Shown one piece after another: positions 1 to 9,637 of a stretch of 64,000 nucleotides of DNA. The notes under the pieces are model-generated. The model did not search any database. It saw only the letters and a program-made list of their open reading frames with translations, and was not told the origin of the DNA. Source of the DNA: Azoarcus sp. PA01 (GTDB taxonomy: Bacteria; Pseudomonadota; Gammaproteobacteria; Burkholderiales; Rhodocyclaceae); NCBI GenBank assembly GCA_001274695.2, contig LARU01000004.1:1054001-1118000 (forward strand), in the 5' to 3' direction. How positions within the stretch are numbered: position 1 is the first letter of the stretch; each line of letters opens with the position of its first letter. The position numbers were made by a program, and so were the translations under genes.

Positions 1-681
1 TGCCACGGCAGCGGCGCGAAACCCGGCACGCAGCCAAAGCCCTGCCCCACCTGCGGCGGCGCCGGCCAGGTGCGCATCCAGCAAGGTTTCTTCTCGATCC
101 AGCAGACCTGTCCGAAGTGCCACGGCACGGGGCGGATCATTCCCGACCCATGCCGCGACTGCGGCGGCGCCGGCCGGGTGAAGCGGCAGAAGACGCTGGA
201 AGTGAAAATCCCGGCGGGAATCGACGAAGGAATGCGCCTGCGCCATGCCGGTCACGGCGAACCGGGTGTCAACGGCGGGCCGCCGGGAGACCTGTATGTC
301 GAGATCCATATCCGCGCCCACCCGGTGTTCCAGCGCGACCACGACGACCTGCACTGCGAGATGCCGATCAGCATCACGACCGCCGCGCTCGGCGGCGAGA
401 TCGAAATCCCGACGCTCGAAGGCATGGCGCGGCTGAAAATTCCCGCCGAGACGCAGAGCGGCAAAGTGTTCCGGCTGCGCGGGAAGGGAATTCGCAACGT
501 CCGCTCGCAGGGCCACGGCGACCTGATGTGCCATGTCGTCGTCGAGACCCCGGTCAATCTCACCGAACGTCAGAAAGAGCTGTTGCGCGAATTCGAGGAA
601 GTGTCCAGTTCGGACGCGGACCGCCACAACCCCAAGGCAAAATCCTGGATGGACAAAGTCAAGGACTTCTTCGGCGCGTGA
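1..681 (+). CDS. dnaJ: Chaperone DnaJ, C-terminal part (5' end outside window)
   Basis: This is the zinc-finger and substrate-binding part of the Hsp40 co-chaperone that delivers unfolded proteins to DnaK in the cytoplasm. The reading frame is open from base 1, so the J domain and Gly/Phe linker lie upstream of the window. The visible part starts inside the cysteine-rich zinc region, where CxxCxGxG repeats are readable ([24 protein letters not shown], and a leading CHGSG that ends the first repeat). The two beta-barrel substrate domains follow, and the frame ends in a TGA at 679-681. A dnaK-grpE neighbourhood would be expected upstream but cannot be seen. It converges on cysS across a hairpin. 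Confidence 0.97.
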   Translation, partial: CHGSGAKPGTQPKPCPTCGGAGQVRIQQGFFSIQQTCPKCHGTGRIIPDPCRDCGGAGRVKRQKTLEVKIPAGIDEGMRLRHAGHGEPGVNGGPPGDLYVEIHIRAHPVFQRDHDDLHCEMPISITTAALGGEIEIPTLEGMARLKIPAETQSGKVFRLRGKGIRNVRSQGHGDLMCHVVVETPVNLTERQKELLREFEEVSSSDADRHNPKAKSWMDKVKDFFGA

Positions 682-710
682 GCGCCGGGCTCATCGTCGC
701 AACCGTTAAC

Positions 711-746
711 CTGCCCCGCAGGCTCGCTTCGCGAGTCTCCGGGCAG
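711..746. terminator. Hairpin between convergent dnaJ and cysS
   Basis: A two-part stem pairs CTGCCC (711-716) with GGGCAG (741-746). An inner arm of seven pairs, one of them a wobble, closes on a three-base TTC loop. No T-run follows on either strand, so this may be a weak or Rho-assisted bidirectional terminator rather than a classical intrinsic one. Confidence 0.4.
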
Positions 747-751
747 CCCGT

Positions 752-2137
752 TCAGGCGCGGCGCCAGACGGTGCCTTGCGGCGTGTCCTCGAGGACGATT
801 CCCGACGCGAGCAGTTCGGCGCGGATCCGGTCAGCCTCGGCATAGTCCTTCGATTTCTTCGCCAGCGCGCGGCGCTCGATCATCGTCTCGATCGCGATAT
901 CGCCGTCCTCGTCCGGTGCGCCGGCGATCTTGTGCTGGAGGAAGCTCGCCGGCGCGCGCGCGAGCAGTCCGAGCACGCCTCCCAGACTCTTGAGTTGCGC
1001 TGCGGTCGCGGCGGATCCGGTACGGTTCGCTTCGTTCGCGAGTTCGAAAAGCACCGCCACCGCCTCGGCCGTGTTGAAATCGTCGTCCATCGCAGCACGG
1101 AATCGCACCGCGTGCGGTTCGTCCCAATCGACCCCCGCATCGCACGGTTCGACGTTGCGCAACGCAGTGTAGAGGCGGGTCAGCGCCTGGCGAGCGTCTT
1201 CGAGGTGCGCGTCGGAATAATTCAGCGGACTGCGGTAGTGCGCGCGCAGGATGAAAAAACGCACGACTTCGGGGTCGAAGCGCTTGAGGACGTCGCGGAT
1301 CGTGAAGAAGTTGCCGAGCGATTTCGACATCTTTTCGTCGTCGACGCGGACGAACCCGTTGTGCATCCAGTAATTGACGAACGTATGGCCGTGCGCGCCC
1401 TCCGATTGCGCGATCTCGTTCTCGTGATGAGGAAACTGCAGGTCCTGGCCGCCGCCGTGGATGTCGAACTGCTCGCCGAGCAGGTCCGAACTCATCGCCG
1501 AGCACTCGATGTGCCAGCCCGGGCGCCCCGCTCCCCACGGGGACGCCCACTTCACTTCGTCGGGCTCGTCGGTGCGGGCGTGTTTCCACAGCACGAAATC
1601 GAGCGGGTCCTGCTTGTCGCCTGCGACTTCGACGCGCTCGCCGGCGCGCAGCTCGTCGAGCGACTTGCCGGAAAGCCGCCCATAGCGGTCGAATTTGCGG
1701 ACCGAGTAGCACACGTCGTGGTTGCCGGCTACATAGGCGAGCCCTTTGTCCCGCAAGCGGCCGATCAGCGACTGCATCTGCGTCACATATTCGGTCGCGC
1801 GCGGCTCGTGGTCGGGCCGCAGCACGCCGAGGGCATCCGCATCCTCGTGCATCGCGGCGATGAACCGGTCCGTCAGCGTGCGGATCGATTCGCCTTTCTC
1901 GCCCGCCCGCCTGATGATCTTGTCGTCGATGTCGGTGATGTTCCGCACATACGTGAGTTCGAAACCGCTCGCGCGCAACCAGCGCGCCACCATGTCGAAG
2001 ATCACCATCACGCGCGCATGCCCGAGGTGGCAATAGTCGTAGACCGTCATGCCGCAGACGTACATCCGCACCTTGCCCGAATCGATCGGAACGAAGGTTT
2101 CCTTTCTTCGTGTCAACGTATTGTGAATGTGCAGCAT
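752..2137 (-). CDS. cysS: Cysteinyl-tRNA synthetase
   Basis: This class I aminoacyl-tRNA synthetase charges tRNA-Cys in the cytoplasm. The 461-residue length matches the E. coli enzyme. The HIGH-type motif HLGH is at residues 37-40 and KMSKS is near residue 270. Zinc ligands are recognisable: Cys28, the Cys of the ECSAMSS segment, and the His and Glu of HHENE. The C-terminal DALR-type anticodon-binding helices are present. It is monocistronic on the minus strand. Its roughly 200-base leader contains a terminator-like hairpin, which suggests control at the level of transcription elongation (see the leader feature). Confidence 0.98.
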   Translation of the reverse strand: MLHIHNTLTRRKETFVPIDSGKVRMYVCGMTVYDYCHLGHARVMVIFDMVARWLRASGFELTYVRNITDIDDKIIRRAGEKGESIRTLTDRFIAAMHEDADALGVLRPDHEPRATEYVTQMQSLIGRLRDKGLAYVAGNHDVCYSVRKFDRYGRLSGKSLDELRAGERVEVAGDKQDPLDFVLWKHARTDEPDEVKWASPWGAGRPGWHIECSAMSSDLLGEQFDIHGGGQDLQFPHHENEIAQSEGAHGHTFVNYWMHNGFVRVDDEKMSKSLGNFFTIRDVLKRFDPEVVRFFILRAHYRSPLNYSDAHLEDARQALTRLYTALRNVEPCDAGVDWDEPHAVRFRAAMDDDFNTAEAVAVLFELANEANRTGSAATAAQLKSLGGVLGLLARAPASFLQHKIAGAPDEDGDIAIETMIERRALAKKSKDYAEADRIRAELLASGIVLEDTPQGTVWRRA

Positions 2138-2167
2138 GTTTCTTCCGCCTGCTCGGGGCTCTGGTCA

Positions 2168-2243
2168 GCCGATTCGCTGCTTCGCGAATGGAATCGGCAA
2201 CCTCCACCGATACAACAAAAAAGGCGGTACCCGTCGGTCCGCC
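2168..2243 (-). promoter_or_regulatory. Terminator-like hairpin in the cysS leader (candidate attenuator)
   Basis: On the minus strand GGCGG (2243-2239) pairs with CCGCC (2227-2223). The stem extends by ACC/GGT with one bulged A and is followed at once by six T (2222-2217). This is an intrinsic terminator shape lying about 80 bases upstream of the cysS start codon. A second hairpin with a 7-bp outer stem (CCGATTC/GAATCGG) lies between it and cysS at 2169-2197. No gene ends upstream on this strand, so the terminator would act on the cysS transcript itself. No T-box elements were seen. Confidence 0.45.
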
Positions 2244-2340
2244 CCAGCCGTTTCGCCTCCATCACTCGATTGCGATGCGGCGCAGTTTTCTTTGATAGAA
2301 TGTGCTTCGATCCGCGCGGATTTCGCGGAAAGTCGCGGTG

Positions 2341-2349
2341 ATTCTAGCA
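2341..2349 (-). promoter_or_regulatory. Candidate extended -10 promoter of cysS
   Basis: The minus strand reads TGC followed by TAGAAT, an extended -10 element. No good -35 is seen at 16-18 bases upstream, as is common for extended -10 promoters. A start near 2334 would give a leader of about 200 bases containing the terminator-like hairpin. Confidence 0.35.
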
Positions 2350-2517
2350 CAGCGACGACATGTTCCGAGCCGGAGCCGATCCGAATCGCTTTCGTTGCAC
2401 GACTCACCCGTGCGGGTTTCGGCACGCCCCGGCGCAGCGTTCGACGATCACTGCGAAGGCCTCGCCCGACAAGATTTCTTCTCCCCTCCTCCATTCCTCA
2501 CTCCTGGAAAACCGACA

Positions 2518-3099
2518 ATGAAGCGCCTGCTCGCCTCTCTCTTTCTGTTCGGCTGGTTCATTTCCGCCGGCGCAGCCAACCCGCTTGTCGAGATGCGGAC
2601 CAGCGAAGGTCCGGTGGTGATCGAACTTTTCGCCGACAAGGCGCCCAAGTCGGTCGCGAACTTCATCGAGTACGTGAAGAGCGGTCACTTCAACGGCACG
2701 ATTTTCCATCGCGTCATCGACGGATTCATGATTCAGGGCGGGGGCTTCGACGCGGCGATGCGACAGAAGCCTACTCGTGCCCCGATCGAGAACGAAGCGA
2801 AGAACGGCCTGCGCAACGAAGCCGGCACGCTCGCGATGGCCCGCACTGCCGATCCTCATTCGGCGAGCGCGCAATTTTTCATCAACCTCGTCGACAACCG
2901 CTTTCTCGACTACCCGTCCCGCGATGGCTGGGGGTATGCGGTTTTCGGCAAAGTCACCGAAGGGTTCGACGTCGTGCAGAAAATCGGCCGGCTTCCGACG
3001 CACACCGTGAATGGCATGCAGAACGTTCCCGAGCAGCCGGTCACGATCGAATCGGTCCGCATCGTGGACGCGGCGCCGGCAAAATCCACCACCAAGTAG
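2518..3099 (+). CDS. Periplasmic cyclophilin-type peptidyl-prolyl cis-trans isomerase
   Basis: This enzyme catalyses cis-trans isomerisation of Xaa-Pro bonds and assists folding in the periplasm. The 193 residues start with a signal peptide (MKRLL, a hydrophobic stretch, then SAGA-ANP as probable cleavage site). The cyclophilin core follows with the FHRVI.GFMIQGG catalytic segment, the SASAQFFIN strand and [10 protein letters not shown]. The ATG at 2518 was chosen because it opens the signal peptide; longer upstream extensions lack one. It resembles PpiA of E. coli. It is first in a plus-strand operon, 22 bases before ppiB, a cytoplasmic paralogue with the same core motifs. Confidence 0.93.
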   Translation: MKRLLASLFLFGWFISAGAANPLVEMRTSEGPVVIELFADKAPKSVANFIEYVKSGHFNGTIFHRVIDGFMIQGGGFDAAMRQKPTRAPIENEAKNGLRNEAGTLAMARTADPHSASAQFFINLVDNRFLDYPSRDGWGYAVFGKVTEGFDVVQKIGRLPTHTVNGMQNVPEQPVTIESVRIVDAAPAKSTTK

Positions 3100-3121
3100 C
3101 AAGCCCAACCAGGAGCTTTCC

Positions 3122-3616
3122 ATGGCAGTCAAGCTTCACACCAACCACGGCACGATCACCCTCGAACTGGATGCGGAGAAGGCTCCGGAAACGGTCGAGA
3201 ATTTTCTCGCCTACGTCAGGGCCGGCCATTACGACAACACGATCTTTCATCGCGTGATCAAGGGTTTCATGATCCAGGGTGGAGGTTTCGAACCCGGCAT
3301 GGTGCAGAAACCGACTCGCGAACCGATCAAGAACGAAGCCGACAACGGCCTGAAGAACGTCACCGGCACGGTCGCGATGGCGCGCACCCAGGCTCCGCAC
3401 TCGGCGACGGCGCAGTTTTTCATCAACGTCGCCGATAACGACTTCCTCGATTTCCGCTCGGCGGACACCCAGGGCTGGGGCTATTGCGTGTTCGGCCGGG
3501 TTACCGAAGGCATGGATGTCGTCAATGCGATCCGCTCGGTCAAGACCGGGTCCAGCGGCTTTCATCAGGATGTCCCCGTCGAGGACGTCGTCATCGAGCG
3601 CACCGAAATCGTCTGA
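3122..3616 (+). CDS. ppiB: Cytoplasmic cyclophilin B, peptidyl-prolyl cis-trans isomerase
   Basis: The 164 residues have no signal peptide and a full cyclophilin domain: [32 protein letters not shown] and [10 protein letters not shown], like E. coli PpiB. It catalyses proline isomerisation during protein folding in the cytoplasm. The ATG follows an AGGAG site seven bases upstream (CAGGAGCTTTCC). It lies between the periplasmic paralogue and lpxH, with a 22-base gap on the left. The ppiB-lpxH pairing is a frequent arrangement in proteobacteria. The two adjacent cyclophilins probably arose by tandem duplication followed by gain or loss of an export signal. Confidence 0.96.
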   Translation: MAVKLHTNHGTITLELDAEKAPETVENFLAYVRAGHYDNTIFHRVIKGFMIQGGGFEPGMVQKPTREPIKNEADNGLKNVTGTVAMARTQAPHSATAQFFINVADNDFLDFRSADTQGWGYCVFGRVTEGMDVVNAIRSVKTGSSGFHQDVPVEDVVIERTEIV

Positions 3617-3647
3617 TTTGCAGCGCACCTTGCCGGCACAGGCCTCG

Positions 3648-4385
3648 ATGTCGGCCCTGTTCATTTCCGACCTCCACCTGTGCGAGCAACGGCCCGGCAC
3701 GCTCCGGGCTTTTTTCGCGTTCCTTCAGGGCCCGGCGCGCGGCGTCCAGGCCCTCTACATCCTCGGCGACCTTTTCGAATACTGGGCCGGAGACGACGAT
3801 GCGACGCCGCTCGGCAACGCGGTCAGCGACGCGCTGGCGGCGCTCGCCGAGACGGGCTCGGCGATCTTCTTCCTGCCGGGCAACCGCGATTTCCTGCTTG
3901 GCGAATCGTTCGCCCGCAAAGCCCGCATGCGGATGCTTGCCGATCCGGCGCTGATCGATCTCGGCGGCGAAGCGGTGCTGCTGAGCCACGGCGATATCCT
4001 GTGCACCGACGACGAGCATTACCAGTCGTTTCGCCGCCTGGTTCGCGACCCCGCCTGGCAACGGGCCTTTCTGGAACGGCCGCTGGCGCAGCGCAAACAG
4101 GTCATCGAGGGCATGCGCTCCCAAAGCGAAACCGCCAAGCAGGAAAAGACGATGGAGATCATGGACGTGAATGCGTCGGCCATCGACACGCTGCTGCGCG
4201 AGCACGGTTATCCGACGCTCATCCACGGCCATACGCATCGTCCGGCGCATCACGTGCACGTCGTGGACGGCCGGTCATGCGAACGATGGGTTCTCGCCGA
4301 CTGGCACGACGACGCGCCCTATCTGCGCTGGGACGGGTCCGACCCGCCGGTGGCGCTGCGGTTGCGGCCAAACCCGGACGGCTGA
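3648..4385 (+). CDS. lpxH: UDP-2,3-diacylglucosamine diphosphatase
   Basis: LpxH hydrolyses UDP-2,3-diacylglucosamine to lipid X and UMP, the fourth step of lipid A synthesis, at the inner face of the cytoplasmic membrane. The 245 residues carry the calcineurin-like metallophosphatase motifs in order: DLHL near residue 8, GDLFEYW, GNRDF, HGD and GHTHR near residue 196. Length fits E. coli LpxH (240 residues). The ATG at 3648 places the first motif eight residues from the start; a TTG at 3618 would add ten residues without known homology. It ends the ppi-ppiB-lpxH operon and converges on metZ with only 28 bases between stop codons. Confidence 0.95.
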   Translation: MSALFISDLHLCEQRPGTLRAFFAFLQGPARGVQALYILGDLFEYWAGDDDATPLGNAVSDALAALAETGSAIFFLPGNRDFLLGESFARKARMRMLADPALIDLGGEAVLLSHGDILCTDDEHYQSFRRLVRDPAWQRAFLERPLAQRKQVIEGMRSQSETAKQEKTMEIMDVNASAIDTLLREHGYPTLIHGHTHRPAHHVHVVDGRSCERWVLADWHDDAPYLRWDGSDPPVALRLRPNPDG

Positions 4386-4413
4386 CGGCCCCGTTGCCGT
4401 CGAGGCTGAAGGA

Positions 4414-5589
4414 TCAGGCCTCCAGGCCCCGGGCAAGGTCGGCGCGCAGGTCTTCGATCGATTCGAGACCGACGGCGATACGCAGCAACCCTTCTCCGAT
4501 TCCCGCAGCGGCACGCGCTTCGGCGCTGATGCGGCCGTGCGTCGTCGACGCCGGATGAGTGATCGTCGTTTTCGTGTCGCCGAGATTCGCAGTGATCGAG
4601 ATCATCCGGGTCGCGTCAACAACCTGCCAGGCGCGTTCGCGCCCTCCCGCGACTTCGAAGCTGACGATCGCGCCGCCTGATTTCTGCTGGCGCATCGCCA
4701 GTGCGTGCTGCGGGTGCGAGGCGAGACCGGGGTAAAACACGCGCACCACTCCCGGCTGCTGCTCCAGCCAGCGCGCCAGATCCAGGCTGGTCGCCGACTG
4801 CGCTTCCATGCGGATGCGCAGCGTCTCCAACCCTTTCAGAATCACCCACGCGTTGAACGGCGAAATGCTCGGTCCGGCGGTGCGCAGGAACTTGAGCACC
4901 TCATCGACGACGACTTTCGCGCCGGCCACCGCGCCGCCGAGCACTCTTCCCTGCCCGTCAAGGTATTTCGTCGCCGAATGCACGACGACGTCGGCGCCCA
5001 GTTCCAGCGGGCGCTGCAACGCAGGCGTGCAGAAACAGTTGTCGACCGCGAACAGCGCACCCGCGGCGTGCGCAATCTCCGCGACTGCGGCGATGTCGAT
5101 GACTTCGGTGAGCGGATTCGACGGCGTTTCGACGAAGAAAAGGCGCGTGCGCGGCGTCACCGCAGCACGGTACGCATCGAGTTCGGTGGCGGTGACAAAG
5201 CTGGTCTCGATGCCGAATTTCGACAGGATCGTGCCGAACAGTTGCTGCGTCGCACCGAACAGCCCCGTCGAAGCGACCACGTGATCGCCGGCTTTCAGCG
5301 TCGCCATCGCCAGCGACAGAATCGCCGACATCCCCGATGCAGTCGCGACGCACGCCTCGGCGCCTTCGAGCGCCGCGAGCCGCTCCTGCAGTGCCGTGAC
5401 CGTCGGGTTCGAGAAACGCGCATAGACGTTGCCCGGCTCCTCGCCCGAAAAGCGCGCGGCCGCCTGCGCCGCACTGCCGAACACGAAGCTCGATGTCAGG
5501 TAGAGCGCTTCGCTGTGCTCGTTGAACTGGCTGCGCGCAGTGCCTGCCCGCACGGCAAGGGTGTCGAATTCGTAGGGATTCATGGGCAT
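4414..5589 (-). CDS. metZ: O-succinylhomoserine sulfhydrylase
   Basis: This PLP enzyme of the Cys/Met metabolism family makes homocysteine directly from O-succinylhomoserine and sulfide. The 391 residues show the pyridoxal lysine in SATKYLDGQGR, plus the SGMSAI and YARFSNPT cofactor-loop segments. MetZ is favoured over MetB or MetC by the SATKYLDGQGRVLGG pattern and by its place directly after purF, the usual betaproteobacterial order. It lies two bases after the purF stop codon, so it is probably cotranscribed and translationally coupled. A second ATG at 5583 is an equally possible start (389 residues). No SAM riboswitch is visible upstream. Confidence 0.9.
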   Translation of the reverse strand: MPMNPYEFDTLAVRAGTARSQFNEHSEALYLTSSFVFGSAAQAAARFSGEEPGNVYARFSNPTVTALQERLAALEGAEACVATASGMSAILSLAMATLKAGDHVVASTGLFGATQQLFGTILSKFGIETSFVTATELDAYRAAVTPRTRLFFVETPSNPLTEVIDIAAVAEIAHAAGALFAVDNCFCTPALQRPLELGADVVVHSATKYLDGQGRVLGGAVAGAKVVVDEVLKFLRTAGPSISPFNAWVILKGLETLRIRMEAQSATSLDLARWLEQQPGVVRVFYPGLASHPQHALAMRQQKSGGAIVSFEVAGGRERAWQVVDATRMISITANLGDTKTTITHPASTTHGRISAEARAAAGIGEGLLRIAVGLESIEDLRADLARGLEA

Positions 5590-5591
5590 GA

Positions 5592-7118
5592 TCAGTTGTC
5601 GTGGCTGCCGACCAGATTGAGGTCGAGCTGTCCGCCTTCGCTCTCATCCGCCGAGGAGTTGCCGGTGTCGCGCCGGTTCTCGATTCCGTCGAGATACTCC
5701 GACGTGATGTCTCCGGTCACGTAGCATCCGTCGAAGCACGAAGTCTCGAAGAAGTTGATCGCCGGATTCACGGCTCTCACCGCAGCCTTCAGGTCGGCGA
5801 GATCCTGGTAGATCAGCCCGTCCGCACCGATCTCCCGGCAGATCTGCGCCTCGTCGCGGCTGGCGGCGATCAGTTCGCCGCGCGTCGGCATGTCGATGCC
5901 ATACACGTTGGCATGCCTGACCGGCGGCGCCGCCGACGCCATGTAGACTTTCTCGGCACCGGCTTCACGCGCCATCGTCACGATTTCGCGACTGGTCGTT
6001 CCCCGCACGATCGAATCGTCGACGAGGAGCACTCTCTTGCCCCGGAATTCCTGCGGAATCGTGTTCAGCTTCTGGCGCACCGACTTACGCCGGATCGCCT
6101 GGCCCGGCATGATGAAAGTGCGTCCGATATAACGGTTCTTCACGAAGCCTTCGCGATAAGGAAGGTTCAGCCGGTGGGCCATTTCCATCGCCGAAGGGCG
6201 GCTCGAATCGGGAATCGGGATCACGACGTCGATCTCGACGTGCGGCATCACGCGCGTGAGTTTGTCGGCGAGGAACTCGCCCATCTTGACGCGCGACTCG
6301 TACACCGACACCCCGTCGATGATCGAATCCGGCCGCGCGAGATAGACAAACTCGAACATGCAGGGCGCTTCGACAGTCTTGTCCGCGCACTGCCGGCTCC
6401 GGAAATTCCCCTGCGTATCGATGAGGATCGCCTCGCCCGGGGCGACATCACGCAGCATCCTGAATCCGAGGACATCCATCGCGACGGACTCCGACGCGAC
6501 GAGCCACTCCTGTCCCGCCTCGACGTCATTGCGCCCGACCACGAGCGGGCGGATCCCGTACGGGTCGCGGAACGCGAGCAGGCCGTAGCCGGCAATCATC
6601 ACGACGACCGCATACGCCCCGCGACAGCGCCGATGGACGCCGGAGACGGCGCGGAAGATCGCGTCCTCATCGAGCTTGAAACCCTTCGCCGCAGCCTGCA
6701 GTTCATGGGCCAGCACGTTCAGCAGCACTTCGGAATCGGAATTCGTGTTGATGTGCCGCAGGTCGGAAAGGAACATTTCCCGCTTGAGTTCCTCCGAGTT
6801 CGTCAGGTTGCCATTGTGCGCAAGCAGCAGGCCGAACGGGGAATTGACGTAGAACGGCTGCGCTTCGGCGGGATTGTACGCAGACCCCGCAGTGGGATAG
6901 CGGACATGGCCGATACCCCAGTTGCCGACGAGGTTGCGCATGTTTCGCGTACGAAACACGTCGCGCACGAGGCCCGGCCCCTTGTGCATCAAGAAGCGTC
7001 CGCCTTCGGAAGTCGCGATCCCGGCAGCATCCTGACCGCGGTGCTGCAGGACCTGGAGGCCATCGTAGAGCAACTGGTTGACCGGGGAAGTCGCGACGAC
7101 CCCTAAAATTCCGCACAT
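5592..7118 (-). CDS. purF: Amidophosphoribosyltransferase
   Basis: PurF catalyses the committed step of purine synthesis, PRPP plus glutamine to phosphoribosylamine. The start codon is set by the N-terminal nucleophile: the protein begins Met-Cys-Gly-Ile, and Cys2 becomes the catalytic Cys1 of the glutaminase after Met removal. The glutaminase domain fills roughly residues 1-240 (RGQDAAG, GHVRYPT, HNGNL). The phosphoribosyltransferase domain has the PRPP loop [13 protein letters not shown] around residue 360. Length, 508 residues, matches E. coli PurF. It follows the disrupted cvpA by 11 bases and precedes metZ. Confidence 0.98.
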   Translation of the reverse strand: MCGILGVVATSPVNQLLYDGLQVLQHRGQDAAGIATSEGGRFLMHKGPGLVRDVFRTRNMRNLVGNWGIGHVRYPTAGSAYNPAEAQPFYVNSPFGLLLAHNGNLTNSEELKREMFLSDLRHINTNSDSEVLLNVLAHELQAAAKGFKLDEDAIFRAVSGVHRRCRGAYAVVVMIAGYGLLAFRDPYGIRPLVVGRNDVEAGQEWLVASESVAMDVLGFRMLRDVAPGEAILIDTQGNFRSRQCADKTVEAPCMFEFVYLARPDSIIDGVSVYESRVKMGEFLADKLTRVMPHVEIDVVIPIPDSSRPSAMEMAHRLNLPYREGFVKNRYIGRTFIMPGQAIRRKSVRQKLNTIPQEFRGKRVLLVDDSIVRGTTSREIVTMAREAGAEKVYMASAAPPVRHANVYGIDMPTRGELIAASRDEAQICREIGADGLIYQDLADLKAAVRAVNPAINFFETSCFDGCYVTGDITSEYLDGIENRRDTGNSSADESEGGQLDLNLVGSHDN

Positions 7119-7129
7119 GGAATAAACAC

Positions 7130-7620
7130 CTATCTGAAACGAATCCTGTCGGCCACCACATCCGGCAGCCACGGTTTGACGGAAATCACCGCCACTTCCA
7201 TCGGAGGCGCAAACTTCGCGTTCGCCCACCAGGGCTCCTGCGCGACACCGACCATTCCTCCGAGCAGCACTGCCGAGAACACTATCGCCAAACCTCGTGC
7301 CAGCCCATAAATCGCGCCAAAAAAATGATCGGCAGTGCCCAGTCCGGCAGCTTTCAACAATTCCCGAAGCAAAAACCGCAGCAGCGCGGCCAGCAACAGG
7401 ACCGCGACGAAGATCAGCACAAACGACGCTACGTATCGCCCGCGGGTTCGGCGACGATTCCGGCCAGCAATGCTGCCGTATCACTGCCGTAACGCCAGGT
7501 CGCAAGCAGCGCCAGCGCCCACGCCAAAAGCGAAATCACTTCGCTTGCCAGACCTCGCCACAGGCCGATAAGTGCCGAAAACCCCAGCACGCCGAGAAAA
7601 ATGTAGTCAAACGCGGTCAT
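7130..7620 (-). pseudogene. cvpA: CvpA-family membrane protein, interrupted by a one-base frameshift
   Basis: CvpA is a conserved inner-membrane protein coded next to purF and required for colicin V production in E. coli; its molecular role is unclear. Two adjacent frames together cover the family. The N-terminal part (7620 down to 7429, MTAFDYIFLGVLGFSALIGLWRG) has two membrane helices. The C-terminal part continues in another frame from about 7440 to 7130 ([36 protein letters not shown]). Adding one base near 7438-7443 would join EPA to RYVASF and give about 163 residues, the family length. Whether this is a real mutation or a sequence error cannot be decided here. Its position between the SPOR gene and purF is the canonical one. 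Confidence 0.85.
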
Positions 7621-7644
7621 CAAGCGCGCGGGCCCGCCGCAGCC

Positions 7645-8331
7645 TCATCGCTGCACCACGACGCCGCTCATGCCGCTCAACCTCAGCCTTTCGGCCACCT
7701 TGTCCGCGTCTTCGCGACTGCTGAAAGGTCCGATGCGTACCCGCGTGACAGCACCGGCTTTCTCCGTATAAGCGGCAAATCCGCGCTTCTTGAGATCTGC
7801 GCCCAGCGCATTCGCTTTCGATGCTTCGCCGAACGCGCCGATCTGCACCACGAAAGATTCGTCGGTCGAAACGGCAGCCGGCTTCTTGCCCTCCAGCAGC
7901 GCCAGCGCCCGCGCGGCTTCGTCGCCGGCGGGCACTGCCGCGGCGCGATCGGGCGCAGGACGGACATCCGGCTCGACCGGTTTCGCGACAGCACCGCTCG
8001 AGCGCGTCGCCGACGGCGGCTTCGGCTCGGCAAGCGGCGCAACCGGCACAGGGTCCGCTTCGGCGGTCTTGTCGGCCGATGGCGGCTGTTCCTCGGGCGA
8101 TTGCACGAGCGGGGACTCGACGGGTGCCGGAGGGCGACCGGCGATCGGCAGCGAAAGTGTAGTGTCGGCTTCCCGGTCGGGAATCGTGATCTGGATGTCC
8201 TCGGCAGGCGGACCGGGCTCCTGGTCCATGACCATCGGGAGCACGATTGCCGCGAGCAAGGCAATGGCCGCGGCCCCTACCAAACGGCGTCGCGACCGTT
8301 TCTTGAGGTCGAGGTTGTCGTTATCTGTCAC
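7645..8331 (-). CDS. SPOR-domain membrane protein, DedD-like
   Basis: The 228 residues have a short cytoplasmic N-terminus rich in Lys/Arg (LKKRSRRR) and one membrane helix (residues about 18-36). A long Pro/Ala/Glu-rich periplasmic linker follows, then a C-terminal SPOR domain (FVVQIGAFGE to the end, about residues 150-228). SPOR domains bind denuded septal peptidoglycan, so a role at the division site like DedD is inferred. The start is a GTG at 8331 with a GAGG site six bases before it. It lies 8 bases after folC, the folC-dedD-cvpA-purF order also seen in enterobacteria. Confidence 0.88.
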   Translation of the reverse strand: MTDNDNLDLKKRSRRRLVGAAAIALLAAIVLPMVMDQEPGPPAEDIQITIPDREADTTLSLPIAGRPPAPVESPLVQSPEEQPPSADKTAEADPVPVAPLAEPKPPSATRSSGAVAKPVEPDVRPAPDRAAAVPAGDEAARALALLEGKKPAAVSTDESFVVQIGAFGEASKANALGADLKKRGFAAYTEKAGAVTRVRIGPFSSREDADKVAERLRLSGMSGVVVQR

Positions 8332-8339
8332 GCGAAACC

Positions 8340-9617
8340 TCAGTGGCGAGCAGCACGCTCCGCTTCGAGCACGTCCGCCACCGTGAGAAATGAACCAAAG
8401 ACGGCAATTCTATCACCCTCCCCGGCGCTCGTTCGGGCGACGTCGAACGCGTCCGAGGGCCGATCGAAGCAGCGCACGTCTGCGCCGACCCCGCAGGCGG
8501 CGAGGCGCTCGGCGAGTGCGGCGGCCGACAGGCCGCGCGGGCCGGGCAGAGTGGCGAGCAGCCAGTGGTCGATCTTGTCGCGAATCAGGCCGACGACGCC
8601 TTCGACGTCCTTGTCGACGAGCATGCCGAACACTGCCCACGTCTCCGGAAAGTAGCCCATGTTCGAAAGATTCTCGGCGAGCACCCCGGCCGCCTGGGGG
8701 TTATGCGCGACGTCGAGCACCACGGAAGGCTTCCCCGCGAGCACCTGGAAACGCCCGGGCAGTTCGACCAGCATCAAGCCCTCGCGGACCGCCTGCATCG
8801 ATACCGGGATACGCTCGCGCAAGGTTTCGAGCGCCATCAGGACTGCCGCCGCATTGAGCAGCTGGTTCGCGCCGCGTAGCGACGGGTACGCGAGCCCGCC
8901 TCGACGGCGGCCATCCCGGCTCCACCAGCTCCACTGCGTGCGATCGCCCGAAAATCCGAAGTCCCGGCCTGACAGGCGAAGATCGGCGCCGATCTGCCGC
9001 GCATGCGCGACGAGCGACTCCGGTGGCAGCGGATCTGAACAGATCGCCGGGCGGCCGGAGCGGAAGATTCCCGCTTTCTCGAAGCCGATTTTCTCGCGGC
9101 TATCCCCGAGATAATCCATGTGATCCATCGCGACGCTCGCGACGATGGCGCAGTCGGGCTCGAACACATTGACCGCATCGAGGCGACCGCCCAACCCGAC
9201 TTCGAGAATGATCACGTCGAGCGGCTCACGGCAGAATGCATGCCAGGCTGCGAGCGTACCCTGTTCGAAATACGTCAGCGGCACGTCGCCGCGGGCCCGT
9301 TCGACCGCGTTGAACGCCGCGACGAGCGCTTCGTCGCCAACCTCGCGCCCGTCGATGCGCACGCGTTCGTTATAGCGCAGCAAATGGGGCGACGTGTAAC
9401 ACCCGACGCGATAACCGGCGGCGATCAGAATGGCTTCGAGCATCGCGCATGTCGATCCCTTGCCGTTCGTGCCTCCGACCGTTATCACGACCGCGTCGCT
9501 GCGGCTGTCGAGCGCGTCCCGGACTTGGGCAACCCGCTCGAGGCCGAGCCGGATCGGCAGTCCCGGACGGCGCTCCAGCAGTTCCAGCCAGCCTTTCAGG
9601 GATTCGGGGGATTGCAT
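8340..9617 (-). CDS. folC: Dihydrofolate synthase / folylpolyglutamate synthase
   Basis: FolC adds glutamate to dihydropteroate and then further glutamates to folates, in an ATP-dependent ligase reaction of the Mur-ligase family. The 425 residues contain the P-loop VGGTNGKGSTCAM (about residues 45-57), the CYTSPHL segment, the FEQGTLAAWHAF and EVGLGGRLDAVN segments, DHMDYLG, and the C-terminal VLDVAHNP motif. The ATG at 9617 begins MQSPESLKGWLELL, the usual N-terminus. It sits 20 bases after accD and 8 bases before the SPOR gene; accD-folC adjacency is widespread in proteobacteria. Confidence 0.97.
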   Translation of the reverse strand: MQSPESLKGWLELLERRPGLPIRLGLERVAQVRDALDSRSDAVVITVGGTNGKGSTCAMLEAILIAAGYRVGCYTSPHLLRYNERVRIDGREVGDEALVAAFNAVERARGDVPLTYFEQGTLAAWHAFCREPLDVIILEVGLGGRLDAVNVFEPDCAIVASVAMDHMDYLGDSREKIGFEKAGIFRSGRPAICSDPLPPESLVAHARQIGADLRLSGRDFGFSGDRTQWSWWSRDGRRRGGLAYPSLRGANQLLNAAAVLMALETLRERIPVSMQAVREGLMLVELPGRFQVLAGKPSVVLDVAHNPQAAGVLAENLSNMGYFPETWAVFGMLVDKDVEGVVGLIRDKIDHWLLATLPGPRGLSAAALAERLAACGVGADVRCFDRPSDAFDVARTSAGEGDRIAVFGSFLTVADVLEAERAARH

Positions 9618-9637
9618 CGGGAGCTGTTCCGCTTCGT

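Larger units (their letters stand above)
2138..2517. other. 380-bp divergent intergenic region, cysS / ppi
   Basis: I see no convincing gene here; the open frames across it are antisense noise. It holds the cysS leader with its hairpins on the minus strand. Extended -10 elements (TGn followed by TAGAAT) occur on both strands: at 2293-2301 reading right towards ppi, and at 2341-2349 reading left towards cysS. If both are used, the two promoters face each other and their transcripts overlap by about 25 bases. Confidence 0.5.

Noticed and set aside
776..2341. A 521-codon plus-strand frame over cysS
   Set aside because: It is antisense to a fully conserved synthetase and has no recognisable motif.
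5590..5600. SAM riboswitch or leader before metZ
   Set aside because: metZ starts two bases after purF, so there is no room for a leader.
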